Origin: Nitratireductor aestuarii
GTDB lineage: Bacteria > Pseudomonadota > Alphaproteobacteria > Rhizobiales > Rhizobiaceae
DNA: 64,000 nt
Assembly: GCF_014641695.1 (NCBI RefSeq)
Contig: NZ_BMIF01000009.1
Span: 154,961 to 218,960, forward strand
Direction of reading: 5' to 3'
Shown here: positions 38,880 to 49,054 of the stretch, piece after piece
Layout: each line of letters starts with the position of its first letter
Numbering within the stretch: position 1 is the stretch's first letter
The notes under the pieces: generated by a model
Seen by the model: the letters and a program-made list of their open reading frames with translations, nothing else
What the model was told of the DNA's origin: nothing
Databases searched by the model: none
Position numbers and translations under genes: made by a program

Positions 38880-39476
38880 GTGGCTGTCAAGAATGTGGTT
38901 GTAAGGAGACGGATCGGATCCGGGGTGGAGCGCGTCGTTTACCTTCATCCGGTTTGGGAAGACATTGTTATCAAGATCAACAGGGACGTGCCCATAGATC
39001 GGAACGATATAGACTATGCCTACCTGAGCAGGATCGAGACAACACCGGTTCTGCCGAAGATGTACGGATGGGTCGAGACGCAGCTCGGACGTGGTCTTAT
39101 GTTCGAACGCATCCACGATGATGACGGCAAGACAAGCCTCAACCTGGTCGAGGCGTTGCGCTGGGAGCGCATAACGATCGAGGAAGGGCGGTCCCTGCTT
39201 CAGGAGGCGCTCGCCGCGCTGCTCAAGCACGGGATAATCCTGCACGACGACGAGAACGTGAACAACTTCCTCGTTCAGAACACAGCGTCCGGCCGGCAGT
39301 TGATCCTCGTGGACGGGTTTGGACCCTTCGTCATGACAGCCAAGGCCCGATTGCGCATGCGTTTCCCTCGGCTGGGACGTGAAAAGGCGCTGCGCAGCTC
39401 GTACAACCTGCTTGCTGCTTATGAAAAGGAAGTCCAGAAGCTTTGGCTTGAGAAGACCCTGCTAGAAGACGCTTAG
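38880..39476 (+). CDS. YrbL-like kinase-fold protein (copy 2)
   Basis: 198 residues from GTG 38880 (MAVKNVVVRRRIGSG). It aligns end to end with copy 1 at 28819: VYLHPVWEDIVIKI, PVLPKMYGWVETQLGRGLMFER, EEGRSLLQEALAAL, catalytic-loop-like HDDENVNNFLV and DFG-like VDGFG. Both copies are on the plus strand and bracket the secretion locus. E. coli YrbL is under PhoPQ control but its biochemical activity is not settled. Membership of the family is clear; function is not. Confidence 0.78.
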   Translation: MAVKNVVVRRRIGSGVERVVYLHPVWEDIVIKINRDVPIDRNDIDYAYLSRIETTPVLPKMYGWVETQLGRGLMFERIHDDDGKTSLNLVEALRWERITIEEGRSLLQEALAALLKHGIILHDDENVNNFLVQNTASGRQLILVDGFGPFVMTAKARLRMRFPRLGREKALRSSYNLLAAYEKEVQKLWLEKTLLEDA

Positions 39477-39525
39477 CCAACCCAGGAAGAGCGGGTTCCT
39501 GCTTTTTCTTAAATTGCCCTCTAAC

Positions 39526-39553
39526 AAAAAGGGCGGCATCGCTGCCGCCCTTT
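39526..39553. terminator. Bidirectional terminator between YrbL-like gene and groEL
   Basis: Perfect 8-bp stem GGGCGGCA (39531-39538) / TGCCGCCC (39543-39550) with tetraloop TCGC. A5 on its left acts as a T-run for groEL, and TTT follows on the right. Confidence 0.88.
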
Positions 39554-39575
39554 CCGTAAACACTGAGTGGACTGA

Positions 39576-41231
<1,656 letters not shown>

Positions 41232-41348
41232 TCAATTCCAGCCCGAGGCCGAAGCGATCCGATGTTTTCATTTACCGTACGGGTTTCGGCTGTCGCTCGC
41301 CCACCACTCACGGGATGTTCGAGCGACGAACGTTGGTTCCGTGGTGGA

Positions 41349-41645
41349 TTAGGCGATGATGCCCATGATGTCGGATTCCTTCATGATCAGAAGGTCTTCG
41401 CCATCAATCTTGACTTCGGTGCCCGACCACTTGCCAAACAGAACGCGGTCACCAGCCTTCACGTCGAGAGCGATGTACTTGCCGTCCTCGTCGCGTACGC
41501 CAGGTCCTACAGCGATGACTTCGCCTTCCTGCGGCTTCTCTTTTGCGGTGTCCGGAATGATGATGCCGCCGGCAGTCTTCTGCTCGGACTCAACCCGGCG
41601 AACGACTACGCGGTCGTGAAGCGGGCGAAAATTCGTTGTGGCCAT
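41349..41645 (-). CDS. groES: Co-chaperonin GroES (10 kDa)
   Basis: 98 residues. [27 protein letters not shown] at the start with the mobile loop, [29 protein letters not shown] in the middle. It caps the GroEL cavity. First gene of the groES-groEL operon, 66 bp downstream of a CIRCE element. Confidence 0.98.
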   Translation of the reverse strand: MATTNFRPLHDRVVVRRVESEQKTAGGIIIPDTAKEKPQEGEVIAVGPGVRDEDGKYIALDVKAGDRVLFGKWSGTEVKIDGEDLLIMKESDIMGIIA

Positions 41646-41711
41646 GTCTTGAACCCTTGATTCCCAAATTGAAATGAGCTTTTCCTCGGTTCGGGCAGAG
41701 GAAGACCTCTG

Positions 41712-41738
41712 TTAGCACTTCCCCAATTCGAGTGCTAA
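41712..41738 (-). promoter_or_regulatory. CIRCE operator (HrcA site) of groESL
   Basis: TTAGCACTT (41712-41720), 9-nt spacer, GAGTGCTAA (41730-41738). This differs at one base from the consensus TTAGCACTC-N9-GAGTGCTAA. HrcA repression with relief at heat shock is the known mechanism. It also lies just before the divergent DMT permease gene. Confidence 0.95.
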
Positions 41739-41790
41739 CGAAGAGATAAGGAGGGTGCCCGACAGAGTCAAGAAGGGGTGCCCTCCATTG

Positions 41791-42768
41791 GTGCAGCAAG
41801 GTAAGTCCATTGATCGTCCGCTTCTGGGCGTTCTCCTCACGATCTGCTTCGGCATGATCATTCCCTTCAGCGACGTTTTCGCGAAGATCCTGATGGGCTC
41901 GGTGCCGCTCGTCACCATCCTGCTCGCCCGTTTCACGGGGCAGGCGCTCATGTCCGCGCCGGCGCTTCTGCGCAACGGCATGAAGATGAGCGGCCGCCTG
42001 TGGATGCTCACAGGTTTCAGAACCGCGCTCCAGCTCTATTCACTGGGGCTCATCTACATCGCTTTCCGCTACATTCCGCTGGCCGATGCCATTGCGATCG
42101 GCTTTATCTCACCCTTCCTGCTCATGCTGATGGGAAAATTCTTCCTTGGCGAACAGGTAGGGCCAAGGCGCATCTCGGCCTGCGGTGTCGGGTTCATCGG
42201 GACGATGATGGTGATCCAGCCCAGTTTCTCGGAAGTGGGTGTGGTCGCACTCATCCCGTTGGCAAGCGCCTTCACCTTTGCGCTTTATTCGCTCACCACG
42301 CGCCAGCTCGTGCGCGAGGGCGATCCTGCCCTGATCCAGGGAATCAGCGGCGTGCAGGGTGCGGCCATGATGGTGCTGGTGGCGCTCGTTGCAGGCAGTT
42401 CGTTCGAAGATGCCAGGATCGTCGTTCCTTCCGTGGACGAAGCCTGGCTCCTGTTCGGCATCGCCTTCGTCGGCAGCTTTGCGCACATGCTGATGACCTG
42501 GGCGCTGCGCCTTGCGCCGGCGGCAACGCTCGCGCCCGTCCAGTATGCGGAGATCCCCTTTGCCACGCTCATGGGCTGGTTGTTTTTTGCAGAATTCCCG
42601 AATGACGTGGCGGCCATGGGCATGATGCTCATCGTTGGAGCGGGGCTCTACATCGTCTACCGCGAACGGGTCGTGGCACGACAGAAGGCGGTCGAGGCTG
42701 CACAAGGTGCGCAGCCGGTTCAGGTAACGCCGCCCGACCCACAGGCGGCCACCACCCCGGCGGGTTGA
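41791..42768 (+). CDS. DMT/EamA family transporter
   Basis: 325 residues from GTG 41791; TTG 41788 and GTG 41755 are also in frame, the latter badly placed right against AAGGAGG. About ten hydrophobic segments in two EamA repeats: LGVLLTICFGMIIPFSDVF ... YIPLADAIAIGFISPFLLML, and a second half with APVQYAEIPFATLMGWLFF. The C-terminal tail is Pro/Ala-rich and cytoplasmic. Substrate unknown. It is divergent from groES, and its upstream region overlaps CIRCE. Confidence 0.82.
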   Translation: MQQGKSIDRPLLGVLLTICFGMIIPFSDVFAKILMGSVPLVTILLARFTGQALMSAPALLRNGMKMSGRLWMLTGFRTALQLYSLGLIYIAFRYIPLADAIAIGFISPFLLMLMGKFFLGEQVGPRRISACGVGFIGTMMVIQPSFSEVGVVALIPLASAFTFALYSLTTRQLVREGDPALIQGISGVQGAAMMVLVALVAGSSFEDARIVVPSVDEAWLLFGIAFVGSFAHMLMTWALRLAPAATLAPVQYAEIPFATLMGWLFFAEFPNDVAAMGMMLIVGAGLYIVYRERVVARQKAVEAAQGAQPVQVTPPDPQAATTPAG

Positions 42769-42783
42769 GCAACTCCTCGTGAT

Positions 42784-43416
42784 CTAGACCGGGCGTTTCA
42801 GCGACGCCCGGGCAGCCTCGACCTCGTGGCGGACGCAGCATCCGTGCAGGTGGTCGTTCACCAGCCCGATGGCCTGCATGAAGGCGTAGACGGTGGTGGG
42901 GCCGACGAAGGACCAGCCGCGCTTCTTCAGGTCCTTGGAGATCTTCGTGGAGACCTCGGTTTTCGCCATTGCCCGCAACGTCGCGAGGTCCACCTGCGAA
43001 GGTCGGGCCTCCAGCTGGGGCTCATGCCGCCAGAAATAAGCCGCAAGCGAGCCTTCCTGTTCGCAGAGTTCGATAGCGCGTTGGGCGTTGTTGATCACCG
43101 AGCGGATCTTTCCTCCATGGCGCACGATGCCCTTGTCTTGCAGCAGACGCTCGACATCATCCTCAGTGAAATGCGCAACCCTGCGGAAGTCGAAGCCGGC
43201 GAAGGCCGCGCGGAAGTTTTCCCGCTTGCGCAGGATGGTCAGCCAGGAAAGCCCCGACTGAAAACCTTCAAGGCAGATCTTCTCGAAAAGGCGGATGTCA
43301 TCGACGACCGGGCGGCCCCACTCGTGATCGTGGTAGTGGAGATAGTCTGGCAGGTTGCCATGCCAGAAGCATCGAAGCTTTCCATCCGGCCCCTCTATCA
43401 AGCCGCTTTCACTCAT
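42784..43416 (-). CDS. tag: DNA-3-methyladenine glycosylase I
   Basis: 210 residues. Removes 3-methyladenine from alkylated DNA. Tag motifs: LRCFWHGNL with the N-terminal zinc Cys, YHDHEWGRP, FQSGLSWLTILRKREN, WSFVGPTTVYAFMQAIG, and a C-terminal zinc-ligand HLHGCCVRHEV. Convergent with the DMT permease gene, 15 bp apart. Confidence 0.95.
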   Translation of the reverse strand: MSESGLIEGPDGKLRCFWHGNLPDYLHYHDHEWGRPVVDDIRLFEKICLEGFQSGLSWLTILRKRENFRAAFAGFDFRRVAHFTEDDVERLLQDKGIVRHGGKIRSVINNAQRAIELCEQEGSLAAYFWRHEPQLEARPSQVDLATLRAMAKTEVSTKISKDLKKRGWSFVGPTTVYAFMQAIGLVNDHLHGCCVRHEVEAARASLKRPV

Positions 43417-43665
43417 GCCGACCCCCGATCATCACTTCAAACAATTCGTTTACCAAGACGCTCAACCCAAAAATAACCAAGAACCCAGATTCGCCTAAAG
43501 TATTGCATCGGGCGAATAGTTATTCACCATTTTGTTGCTTCTTCGGAGCAGTCTACTGACATGACCGGGGGCGATGAACGGTCTGAGGATAGTTGAAGCG
43601 CCTCCGATGACTGTCTGTCAAATCCGGTTCGGGTATTGCTGAGTATTAAGTACAGAGAGTGTTCC

Positions 43666-44445
43666 ATGACGTATTTTTTACGAACTGCCGGACTGCTGTT
43701 TTTTGCTGCTCTGGTCACACCTGCAGGCGCACAAGGCAGATATGTAGAGCCGCCACCCGTGGTCGTCAGTCCCGATCTTTCGGCTCCGTGGGTGATGCAG
43801 CTCCGGAATAACCAGCGCACCGTGGCGCAACCGCGATATGCGCAGCCCCAGTATCGGGGCGTACCCCAGCAGCCGCAAAGCCTGCCAAGGCTTAACGTGC
43901 ATCCTGTTGGGGCCACCCAGCAGATGCGACAATACCAACCGCCGCAAGTCCAGGGGCGCAGGCCAAAGGACTATTCACACCTCCAGATCGACCCGCGCTT
44001 CCTTCCGCAGGAGGTGCAGTATGAGGGGAACCACGCCGTCGGCACGATCGTCGTCGATACGAAGCAGAAGTTCCTCTACCTCGTTACCGCACCCGGCCAG
44101 GCGCGCCGCTATGGCGTCGGTGTCGGCAAGGAAGGGTTCGGTTGGACCGGCTCGCACAAGATCACCAACAAGCGGGAGTGGCCGGACTGGCGACCGCCTG
44201 CGGAGATGATCGAGCGCGAGAAGAGGCAAGGGCGCATCCTGCCGGTTCACATGGCTGGGGGTCCGCAGAACCCGCTGGGAGCGCGTGCGCTCTATCTGGG
44301 CACGACGCTCTACCGCATCCATGGCACCAACGCTCCGTGGACGATCGGCCAGAACGTATCTTCCGGCTGCATCCGCATGCGCAACGAGGATGTCATTGAT
44401 CTTTATGAGAGAGTAGGCGTCGGCACGAACGTTGTCGTGATCTGA
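43666..44445 (+). CDS. L,D-transpeptidase (YkuD domain)
   Basis: 259 residues from ATG 43666, with a signal peptide (TYFLRTAGLLFFAALVTPAGA). A Pro/Gln-rich linker (residues about 50-110) precedes the YkuD domain. The catalytic motif is HGTNAPWTIG ... SSGCIRM near the end, with the nucleophilic Cys in SSGCIRM. Such periplasmic enzymes make 3-3 crosslinks in peptidoglycan or attach proteins to it; rhizobia encode many. A strong terminator follows. Confidence 0.93.
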   Translation: MTYFLRTAGLLFFAALVTPAGAQGRYVEPPPVVVSPDLSAPWVMQLRNNQRTVAQPRYAQPQYRGVPQQPQSLPRLNVHPVGATQQMRQYQPPQVQGRRPKDYSHLQIDPRFLPQEVQYEGNHAVGTIVVDTKQKFLYLVTAPGQARRYGVGVGKEGFGWTGSHKITNKREWPDWRPPAEMIEREKRQGRILPVHMAGGPQNPLGARALYLGTTLYRIHGTNAPWTIGQNVSSGCIRMRNEDVIDLYERVGVGTNVVVI

Positions 44446-44497
44446 CGCCAGAGTTACGGGGGACGGGCTTGCTTGAGGGGAAGCTGCTCGTCACGCA

Positions 44498-44531
44498 AAG
44501 GCAGCGCTTCAACAGAGGCGCTGCCTTTTTT
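44498..44531 (+). terminator. Rho-independent terminator of the L,D-transpeptidase gene
   Basis: Stem GGCAGCGC (44500-44507) / GCGCTGCC (44518-44525) followed by T6. Confidence 0.9.
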
Positions 44532-44534
44532 GTT

Positions 44535-45833
44535 TCAGACCACAGAAGCCAGGCCTTCCGGCTTGGGTCCGCCAAATGCCCAGTCCAGCAGCTGCACGGT
44601 GTGAAGCACCTGCAGGTTAGAGCCCGACGCGATCTGCGTCATGCACCCAATATTGCCGGTCGCGACGATGGAGGCGCCAGTGCGCTCAAGGTTGCCGACC
44701 TTGCGGTCGCGCAGACGCTTTGAGATATCCGGCTGGAGGATGTTGTACGTTCCGGCCGAACCGCAGCAGAGATGGCCTTCGGCTGGCTCCTTCACCACGA
44801 AGCCTGCGCGGGTCAAGAGCTGGCGCGGTTCACGCGTAATCTTTTGCCCGTGCTGCATGGAGCAGGCGGAATGGTAGGCGACTTCCAGTCCCGGGGTGAG
44901 CTCCGGTTCGGGAAGGTCGATGCTTGCGAGGTACTCGGTAATGTCCTTCGCAAGTGCCGACACGCGGGCCGCTTTCTCGGCGTAGGCCGGGTCAAGGCGC
45001 AGCATGTGGCCGTAGTCCTTGATCGTCGTGCCGCAGCCGGAAGCCGTGATGATGATCGCGTCGAGGCCGCCATTGTCGATGAGCTGGCACCAGCCGTCCA
45101 CGTTGCGGCGGGCAAAGTCGAGGGCATCATCCTCACGGCCCATGTGGTGGACCAGCGCGCCGCAGCAACCTTCCCGCTCCGGCTTAGCGACCTCAATGCC
45201 GAGGCGGTTCAGCAGGCGGACGGTCGCCGCGTTGATCTCCGGGTCCAGAACGGATTGCGCGCAGCCCTCGAGGATCGCCACGCGCCCACGCGGAGAGGCA
45301 ATCTGCTGCGACGGCTGCGGACGCGGCGAGGGCAGGGAGGCGGGCGCCAATTCCAGCATGGCCGCGACAGGCTTCAGCGCCGTGCTCATGCCGAAGAGCT
45401 TGCTGAACGGCTTGCCGATGCGAGCAAGCTTCAGGGCAGCGCGGAAACGACTCGGGTAGGGCAGGATGTTGGCGAGCAGCGCGCGGTTCAGCCGGTCGAA
45501 GAATGGCCGCCTGTAGGTCTTTTCGATATGCGCACGGGCATGATCCACGAGGTGCATGTAGTTCACGCCGGAGGGGCAGGTGGTCATGCAGGAGAGACAG
45601 GAGAGGCAACGATCGATGTGCGTTGTCGTCTCCTTGTCGGCAGGCCGGTCATTCTCCAGCATCTCCTTGATGAGGTAGATGCGGCCGCGCGGGCTGTCGA
45701 GCTCGTTGCCGAGCTCGACATAGGTGGGACACGTCGCCGTGCAGAAACCGCAGTGGACGCATTTGCGCAGAATGGTTTCCGAATGCGCGACCGCCGGATC
45801 TGCAAGTTGGGCTGACGTGAACCGTGTCTGCAT
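44535..45833 (-). CDS. glcF: Glycolate oxidase iron-sulfur subunit
   Basis: 432 residues. Two 4Fe-4S motifs at the N-terminus (CVHCGFCTATCPTY and CLSCLSCMTTCPSG) and two CCG domains (EGCCGALVHHMG; LCCGSAGTYN). It passes electrons from the flavin subunits GlcD and GlcE to the respiratory chain during glycolate oxidation to glyoxylate. Last gene of glcD-glcE-DUF4870-glcF; the DUF4870 stop is 3 bp upstream of its ATG. Confidence 0.95.
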   Translation of the reverse strand: MQTRFTSAQLADPAVAHSETILRKCVHCGFCTATCPTYVELGNELDSPRGRIYLIKEMLENDRPADKETTTHIDRCLSCLSCMTTCPSGVNYMHLVDHARAHIEKTYRRPFFDRLNRALLANILPYPSRFRAALKLARIGKPFSKLFGMSTALKPVAAMLELAPASLPSPRPQPSQQIASPRGRVAILEGCAQSVLDPEINAATVRLLNRLGIEVAKPEREGCCGALVHHMGREDDALDFARRNVDGWCQLIDNGGLDAIIITASGCGTTIKDYGHMLRLDPAYAEKAARVSALAKDITEYLASIDLPEPELTPGLEVAYHSACSMQHGQKITREPRQLLTRAGFVVKEPAEGHLCCGSAGTYNILQPDISKRLRDRKVGNLERTGASIVATGNIGCMTQIASGSNLQVLHTVQLLDWAFGGPKPEGLASVV

Positions 45834-45836
45834 GGT

Positions 45837-46220
45837 TTAGAGAATCCAGCTCGTGGGGTTCTTGATCGGCTCGCCGCGGCTTGCTGCCTGCAGGCCGATG
45901 ACGCAGCGCACGACAACCCAGATTGCCACCACCAACATGAGCAGGAAGCCTATGCCGACGACCATCAGCAGCATCGAAATGAAGCCGTAAAGCACACCGA
46001 TCCAGAAGGTGCGGATCGCCCAGGTGTAGTGTGTTTCAACCCAAGCTTCAGAACGCCCGCGATTGATGTAGGCGAGGATAATGCCGACGAGACCGGTGAT
46101 GCCCACCACGAAGCTTACGATGTAGAGCACGTAGATGAGCTGGACGTTTGGAATACCAGGATCGAACCAGCCAGCCTGCCTGGCAGGAGGCGTTCCCTGA
46201 GGATAGTTATTGTCAGTCAT
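45837..46220 (-). CDS. DUF4870 family membrane protein within the glc operon
   Basis: 127 residues. A Pro-rich cytoplasmic start, then four hydrophobic segments: IYVLYIVSFVVGITGLVGIILAY, the motif RGRSEAWVETHYTWAIRTFWIGVLYG, and MLLMVVGIGFLLMLVVAIWVVVR; the central (S/E)xxxxHYxWxIRTFW pattern is the DUF4870/Tic20-like signature. It sits between glcE (13 bp) and glcF (3 bp), so is co-transcribed. Function unknown; a membrane-anchor or quinone-access role for the oxidase is only a guess. Confidence 0.85.
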   Translation of the reverse strand: MTDNNYPQGTPPARQAGWFDPGIPNVQLIYVLYIVSFVVGITGLVGIILAYINRGRSEAWVETHYTWAIRTFWIGVLYGFISMLLMVVGIGFLLMLVVAIWVVVRCVIGLQAASRGEPIKNPTSWIL

Positions 46221-46233
46221 AAGGTCTCCCCCT

Positions 46234-47466
46234 CTAGGTTGTTGGCGAGGCCGGTTGGATCATCCGCCCCGGGTTCAGGATATTTCTTGGATCGAACTGT
46301 TCTTTCAAGCGGGCCGACAGTGCTGCGAGAGGTGCTGGCTGCGGATGGAACACATCGACCTGACGGCGGAGCGATTCCGGCGCCCGTACAAGCGTAGCGT
46401 GGCCGCCGCCAAAGTGGGTGATCAGCTTGCGCAAAACTTCAGCTTCGGGATCCGATTCCATGCGCATCCAGATCAGTCCGCCTTGCCAGTCATAGTAGGC
46501 GTTTGCCCCAGCGGCACGGCGGAACGTATCGACCAAACGTGGCCCCATCATGGGCGCGACGGATACACGCCACACCGGCGAGGGAGTGCCGTCGCAGAAG
46601 GGATGGCAGTCGCGGATTTCGCGCCAGAGAGCGCAGGATTGCTCGGCTTCCAGAACATCGCCTACGCCGTGACTGCGCAGCAGGCGCGTCAGGTGATCGA
46701 CTCGGTACTCGACCGAGGGAGCCACGCCTTCAATGCGCAGAGCCGTCTTCGGTCCGCCGACCAGCGCACGGTCCAGGAACTTGGCGATGACACCTTCCGG
46801 AAGGTGCGCCGCTCCGGAGACTTCGGCGCTCGATCCCATCGCCTCAGCCATGGCTTCGGCGGCCTGATGATCGTCCAGACCGTTCAGGAGCAGCGTCTTC
46901 TCGGTTTCGGGCGCCGGAAGGACCTTGAACGTCACGTCGGTGACGACGGAGAGCGTGCCCCAGGAGCCGGCGAGCCCCTTGGAAAGATCATAGCCGGTGA
47001 CGTTCTTCACCACGCGACCGCCAGACTTAAAGGTCTCGCCACGGCCTGAAACGGCCGAGATGCCGAGGATGTGGTCTCGCGCAGCACCTGCCTTGAGACG
47101 GCGGGGACCGGAAAGATTGGCGTTAAGCGTGCCGCCGATGGTGCCCCGACCGGCCTCAGTTCCAAGCAACGGGCCGTAGTCCATGGGCTCGAAAGCAAAC
47201 TGCTGGTTGTTGGCGGCGAGCAGCGCCTCGATCTCGCTTATGGGCGTACCGGCGCGGGCCGATAGCACCAGCTCTTCGGGCTCATAGAGCGTAATGCCCG
47301 TGAGCTTCGAGAGGTCGAGCAGATGATTGGCTTCGACTGGCCGGCCGATGCTGCGCTTCGAGCGCTGCCCCACGATTTCAAGCGGCGTTTCCTCGGCGAC
47401 AGCCCAGCGGACCGTCTCCAGAACTTCCTCTGGCGTGGTTGGGGTAAACAATTGTGTCTCAGCCAT
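46234..47466 (-). CDS. glcE: Glycolate oxidase FAD-binding subunit
   Basis: 410 residues. An FAD_binding_4 domain: PLEIVGQRSKRSIGRPVEA, LSARAGTPISEIEALLAANNQ, GTIGGTLNANLSGPRRLKAGAARDHILG, then a small GlcE-type C-terminal domain ending in FDPRNILNPGRM. Works with GlcD and GlcF. Its ATG overlaps the glcD stop (ATGA), showing translational coupling. Confidence 0.94.
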   Translation of the reverse strand: MAETQLFTPTTPEEVLETVRWAVAEETPLEIVGQRSKRSIGRPVEANHLLDLSKLTGITLYEPEELVLSARAGTPISEIEALLAANNQQFAFEPMDYGPLLGTEAGRGTIGGTLNANLSGPRRLKAGAARDHILGISAVSGRGETFKSGGRVVKNVTGYDLSKGLAGSWGTLSVVTDVTFKVLPAPETEKTLLLNGLDDHQAAEAMAEAMGSSAEVSGAAHLPEGVIAKFLDRALVGGPKTALRIEGVAPSVEYRVDHLTRLLRSHGVGDVLEAEQSCALWREIRDCHPFCDGTPSPVWRVSVAPMMGPRLVDTFRRAAGANAYYDWQGGLIWMRMESDPEAEVLRKLITHFGGGHATLVRAPESLRRQVDVFHPQPAPLAALSARLKEQFDPRNILNPGRMIQPASPTT

Positions 47467-48962
47467 CAGAAGCGCTCAAGCTCGGGGAAGGGCACCTGCC
47501 CACGGTGGACGTGCATGCGGCCCAGCTCGGCGCAGCGGTGCAGTTGCGGGAACACCTTGCCGGGGTTCAGCAGGTGATTGGGATCGAAGGCGCACTTGAC
47601 GCGGATCTGCTGGTTCAGATCGCTTTCATCGAACATTTCTGACATGAGATCGCGCTTCTCGACGCCGACACCATGCTCGCCCGTCAGCACACCGCCCACC
47701 TTGACACAAAGGCGCAGGATGTCCGAACCAAAGGCCTCTGCCTTGTCCAGATCGCCCGGCTTGTTCGCGTCATAGAGAATGAGCGGGTGCAGGTTGCCGT
47801 CGCCGGCATGGAAGACGTTGGCGACGCCGAGGCCGTATTTCTCGGACAGCTCGCGCATTCCCGCCAGCACGCGTGGAAGTTCCTTGCGGGGGATCGTCCC
47901 GTCCATGCAGTAATAGTCGGGCGAGATACGGCCAACTGCCGGGAAGGCCGCCTTGCGGCCCGCCCAGAAGGCAAGGCGTTCGGCATCCGAGGTCGAGATG
48001 CGGCTGGTGGTGCAGCCATTCTGAGTGGCGATTTCGCTCACGCGCTCGATCAGATGATCCACTTCGGCCATCGGGCCATCAAGCTCAACGATCAGTAGCG
48101 CTTCCACATCAAGGGGATAGCCGACCTGGACGAAGGCTTCCGCAGCGTGGATGGCGGGACGGTCCATCATTTCCATGCCGCCCGGAATAATGCCTGCGCC
48201 GATGATATCGGCTACGCATTGGCCGCCCTGTTCGCTTGTCGGGAAGCCGATCAGCAGGGCGCGAGCCGTCTCCGGCTTCTTCAGGATGCGGACCGTAACC
48301 TCGGTCACGACTCCGAGCAGACCTTCCGAGCCGGTCATCAGGCCTAGGAGGTCATAGCCTTCGGCATCCAGATGCTTGCCGCCAAGACGGATCACCTCGC
48401 CGGTCATAAGCACCATCTCGATGCCCAGAACGTTGTTTGCGGTGAGGCCGTATTTCAGGCAGTGCACGCCGCCGGAGTTCTCCGCCACGTTGCCGCCGAT
48501 GGAGCAGGCAATCTGCGAGGAAGGGTCGGGCGCGTAGTAAAAACCTTGGTGCTCGACCGCATGGGTGATGCCGAGGTTGGTAACGCCGGGCTGGGCAACG
48601 ACCACGCGGTTGGCGTAGTCGATCTCCAGGATACGGTTGAAGCGGCTCATGACGAGCAGAACCGCGTCCTTCAGCGGCAGCGCGCCACCGGAAAGCGATG
48701 TGCCGGACCCACGCGGTACCACGCGGATGTTGCGATCATGGCAATATTTCAGGATGCGCGAGACCTGCGCGACGGTCTCGGGCAGGACGACGACAAGAGG
48801 CAGCTGGCGGTAGGCGGTAAGACCGTCTGACTCGAAGACGCGCATGCCTTCTTCTGAATCGACGACGCCCTCGCCCGGAACAATGATCCGCATGTCCGCA
48901 ACAATCTCGGCACGCCGGAAAAGCGTAGCGGCCTGGGGTTCGGGCATCTTCAGTCCGGACAT
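47466..48962 (-). CDS. glcD: Glycolate oxidase subunit GlcD (FAD-linked)
   Basis: 498 residues from ATG 48962; a TTG- or GTG-type start upstream would add a non-conserved tail. FAD-binding PCMH domain (VVLPETVAQVSRILKYCHD; VPRGSGTSLSGGALPL; GGNVAENSGGVHCLKYGLT) and FAD-oxidase_C domain with FHAGDGNLHPLIL and GEHGVGVEKRDLM, ending FDPNHLLNPGKVF. Oxidises glycolate, possibly also D-lactate. First gene of the glc operon, divergent from the FadR-type regulator. Confidence 0.95.
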   Translation of the reverse strand: MSGLKMPEPQAATLFRRAEIVADMRIIVPGEGVVDSEEGMRVFESDGLTAYRQLPLVVVLPETVAQVSRILKYCHDRNIRVVPRGSGTSLSGGALPLKDAVLLVMSRFNRILEIDYANRVVVAQPGVTNLGITHAVEHQGFYYAPDPSSQIACSIGGNVAENSGGVHCLKYGLTANNVLGIEMVLMTGEVIRLGGKHLDAEGYDLLGLMTGSEGLLGVVTEVTVRILKKPETARALLIGFPTSEQGGQCVADIIGAGIIPGGMEMMDRPAIHAAEAFVQVGYPLDVEALLIVELDGPMAEVDHLIERVSEIATQNGCTTSRISTSDAERLAFWAGRKAAFPAVGRISPDYYCMDGTIPRKELPRVLAGMRELSEKYGLGVANVFHAGDGNLHPLILYDANKPGDLDKAEAFGSDILRLCVKVGGVLTGEHGVGVEKRDLMSEMFDESDLNQQIRVKCAFDPNHLLNPGKVFPQLHRCAELGRMHVHRGQVPFPELERF

Positions 48963-49015
48963 TGAAACCAGCCTCGTCTTGGTTGGTGCGCGTCTCGTGC
49001 ACGGGTTGTCGCACA

Positions 49016-49038
49016 ACTGGTTAAAACAATTGACCAGT
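49016..49038. promoter_or_regulatory. Candidate FadR-family operator between glcD and the regulator gene
   Basis: Inverted repeat ACTGGT (49016-49021), 11-nt spacer, ACCAGT (49033-49038). TGGT/ACCA half-sites are typical of GntR/FadR-family operators. It lies in the short divergent region, able to affect both glcDEF and the lut operon. Confidence 0.5.
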
Positions 49039-49054
49039 CATCGTCAACGGCGTT

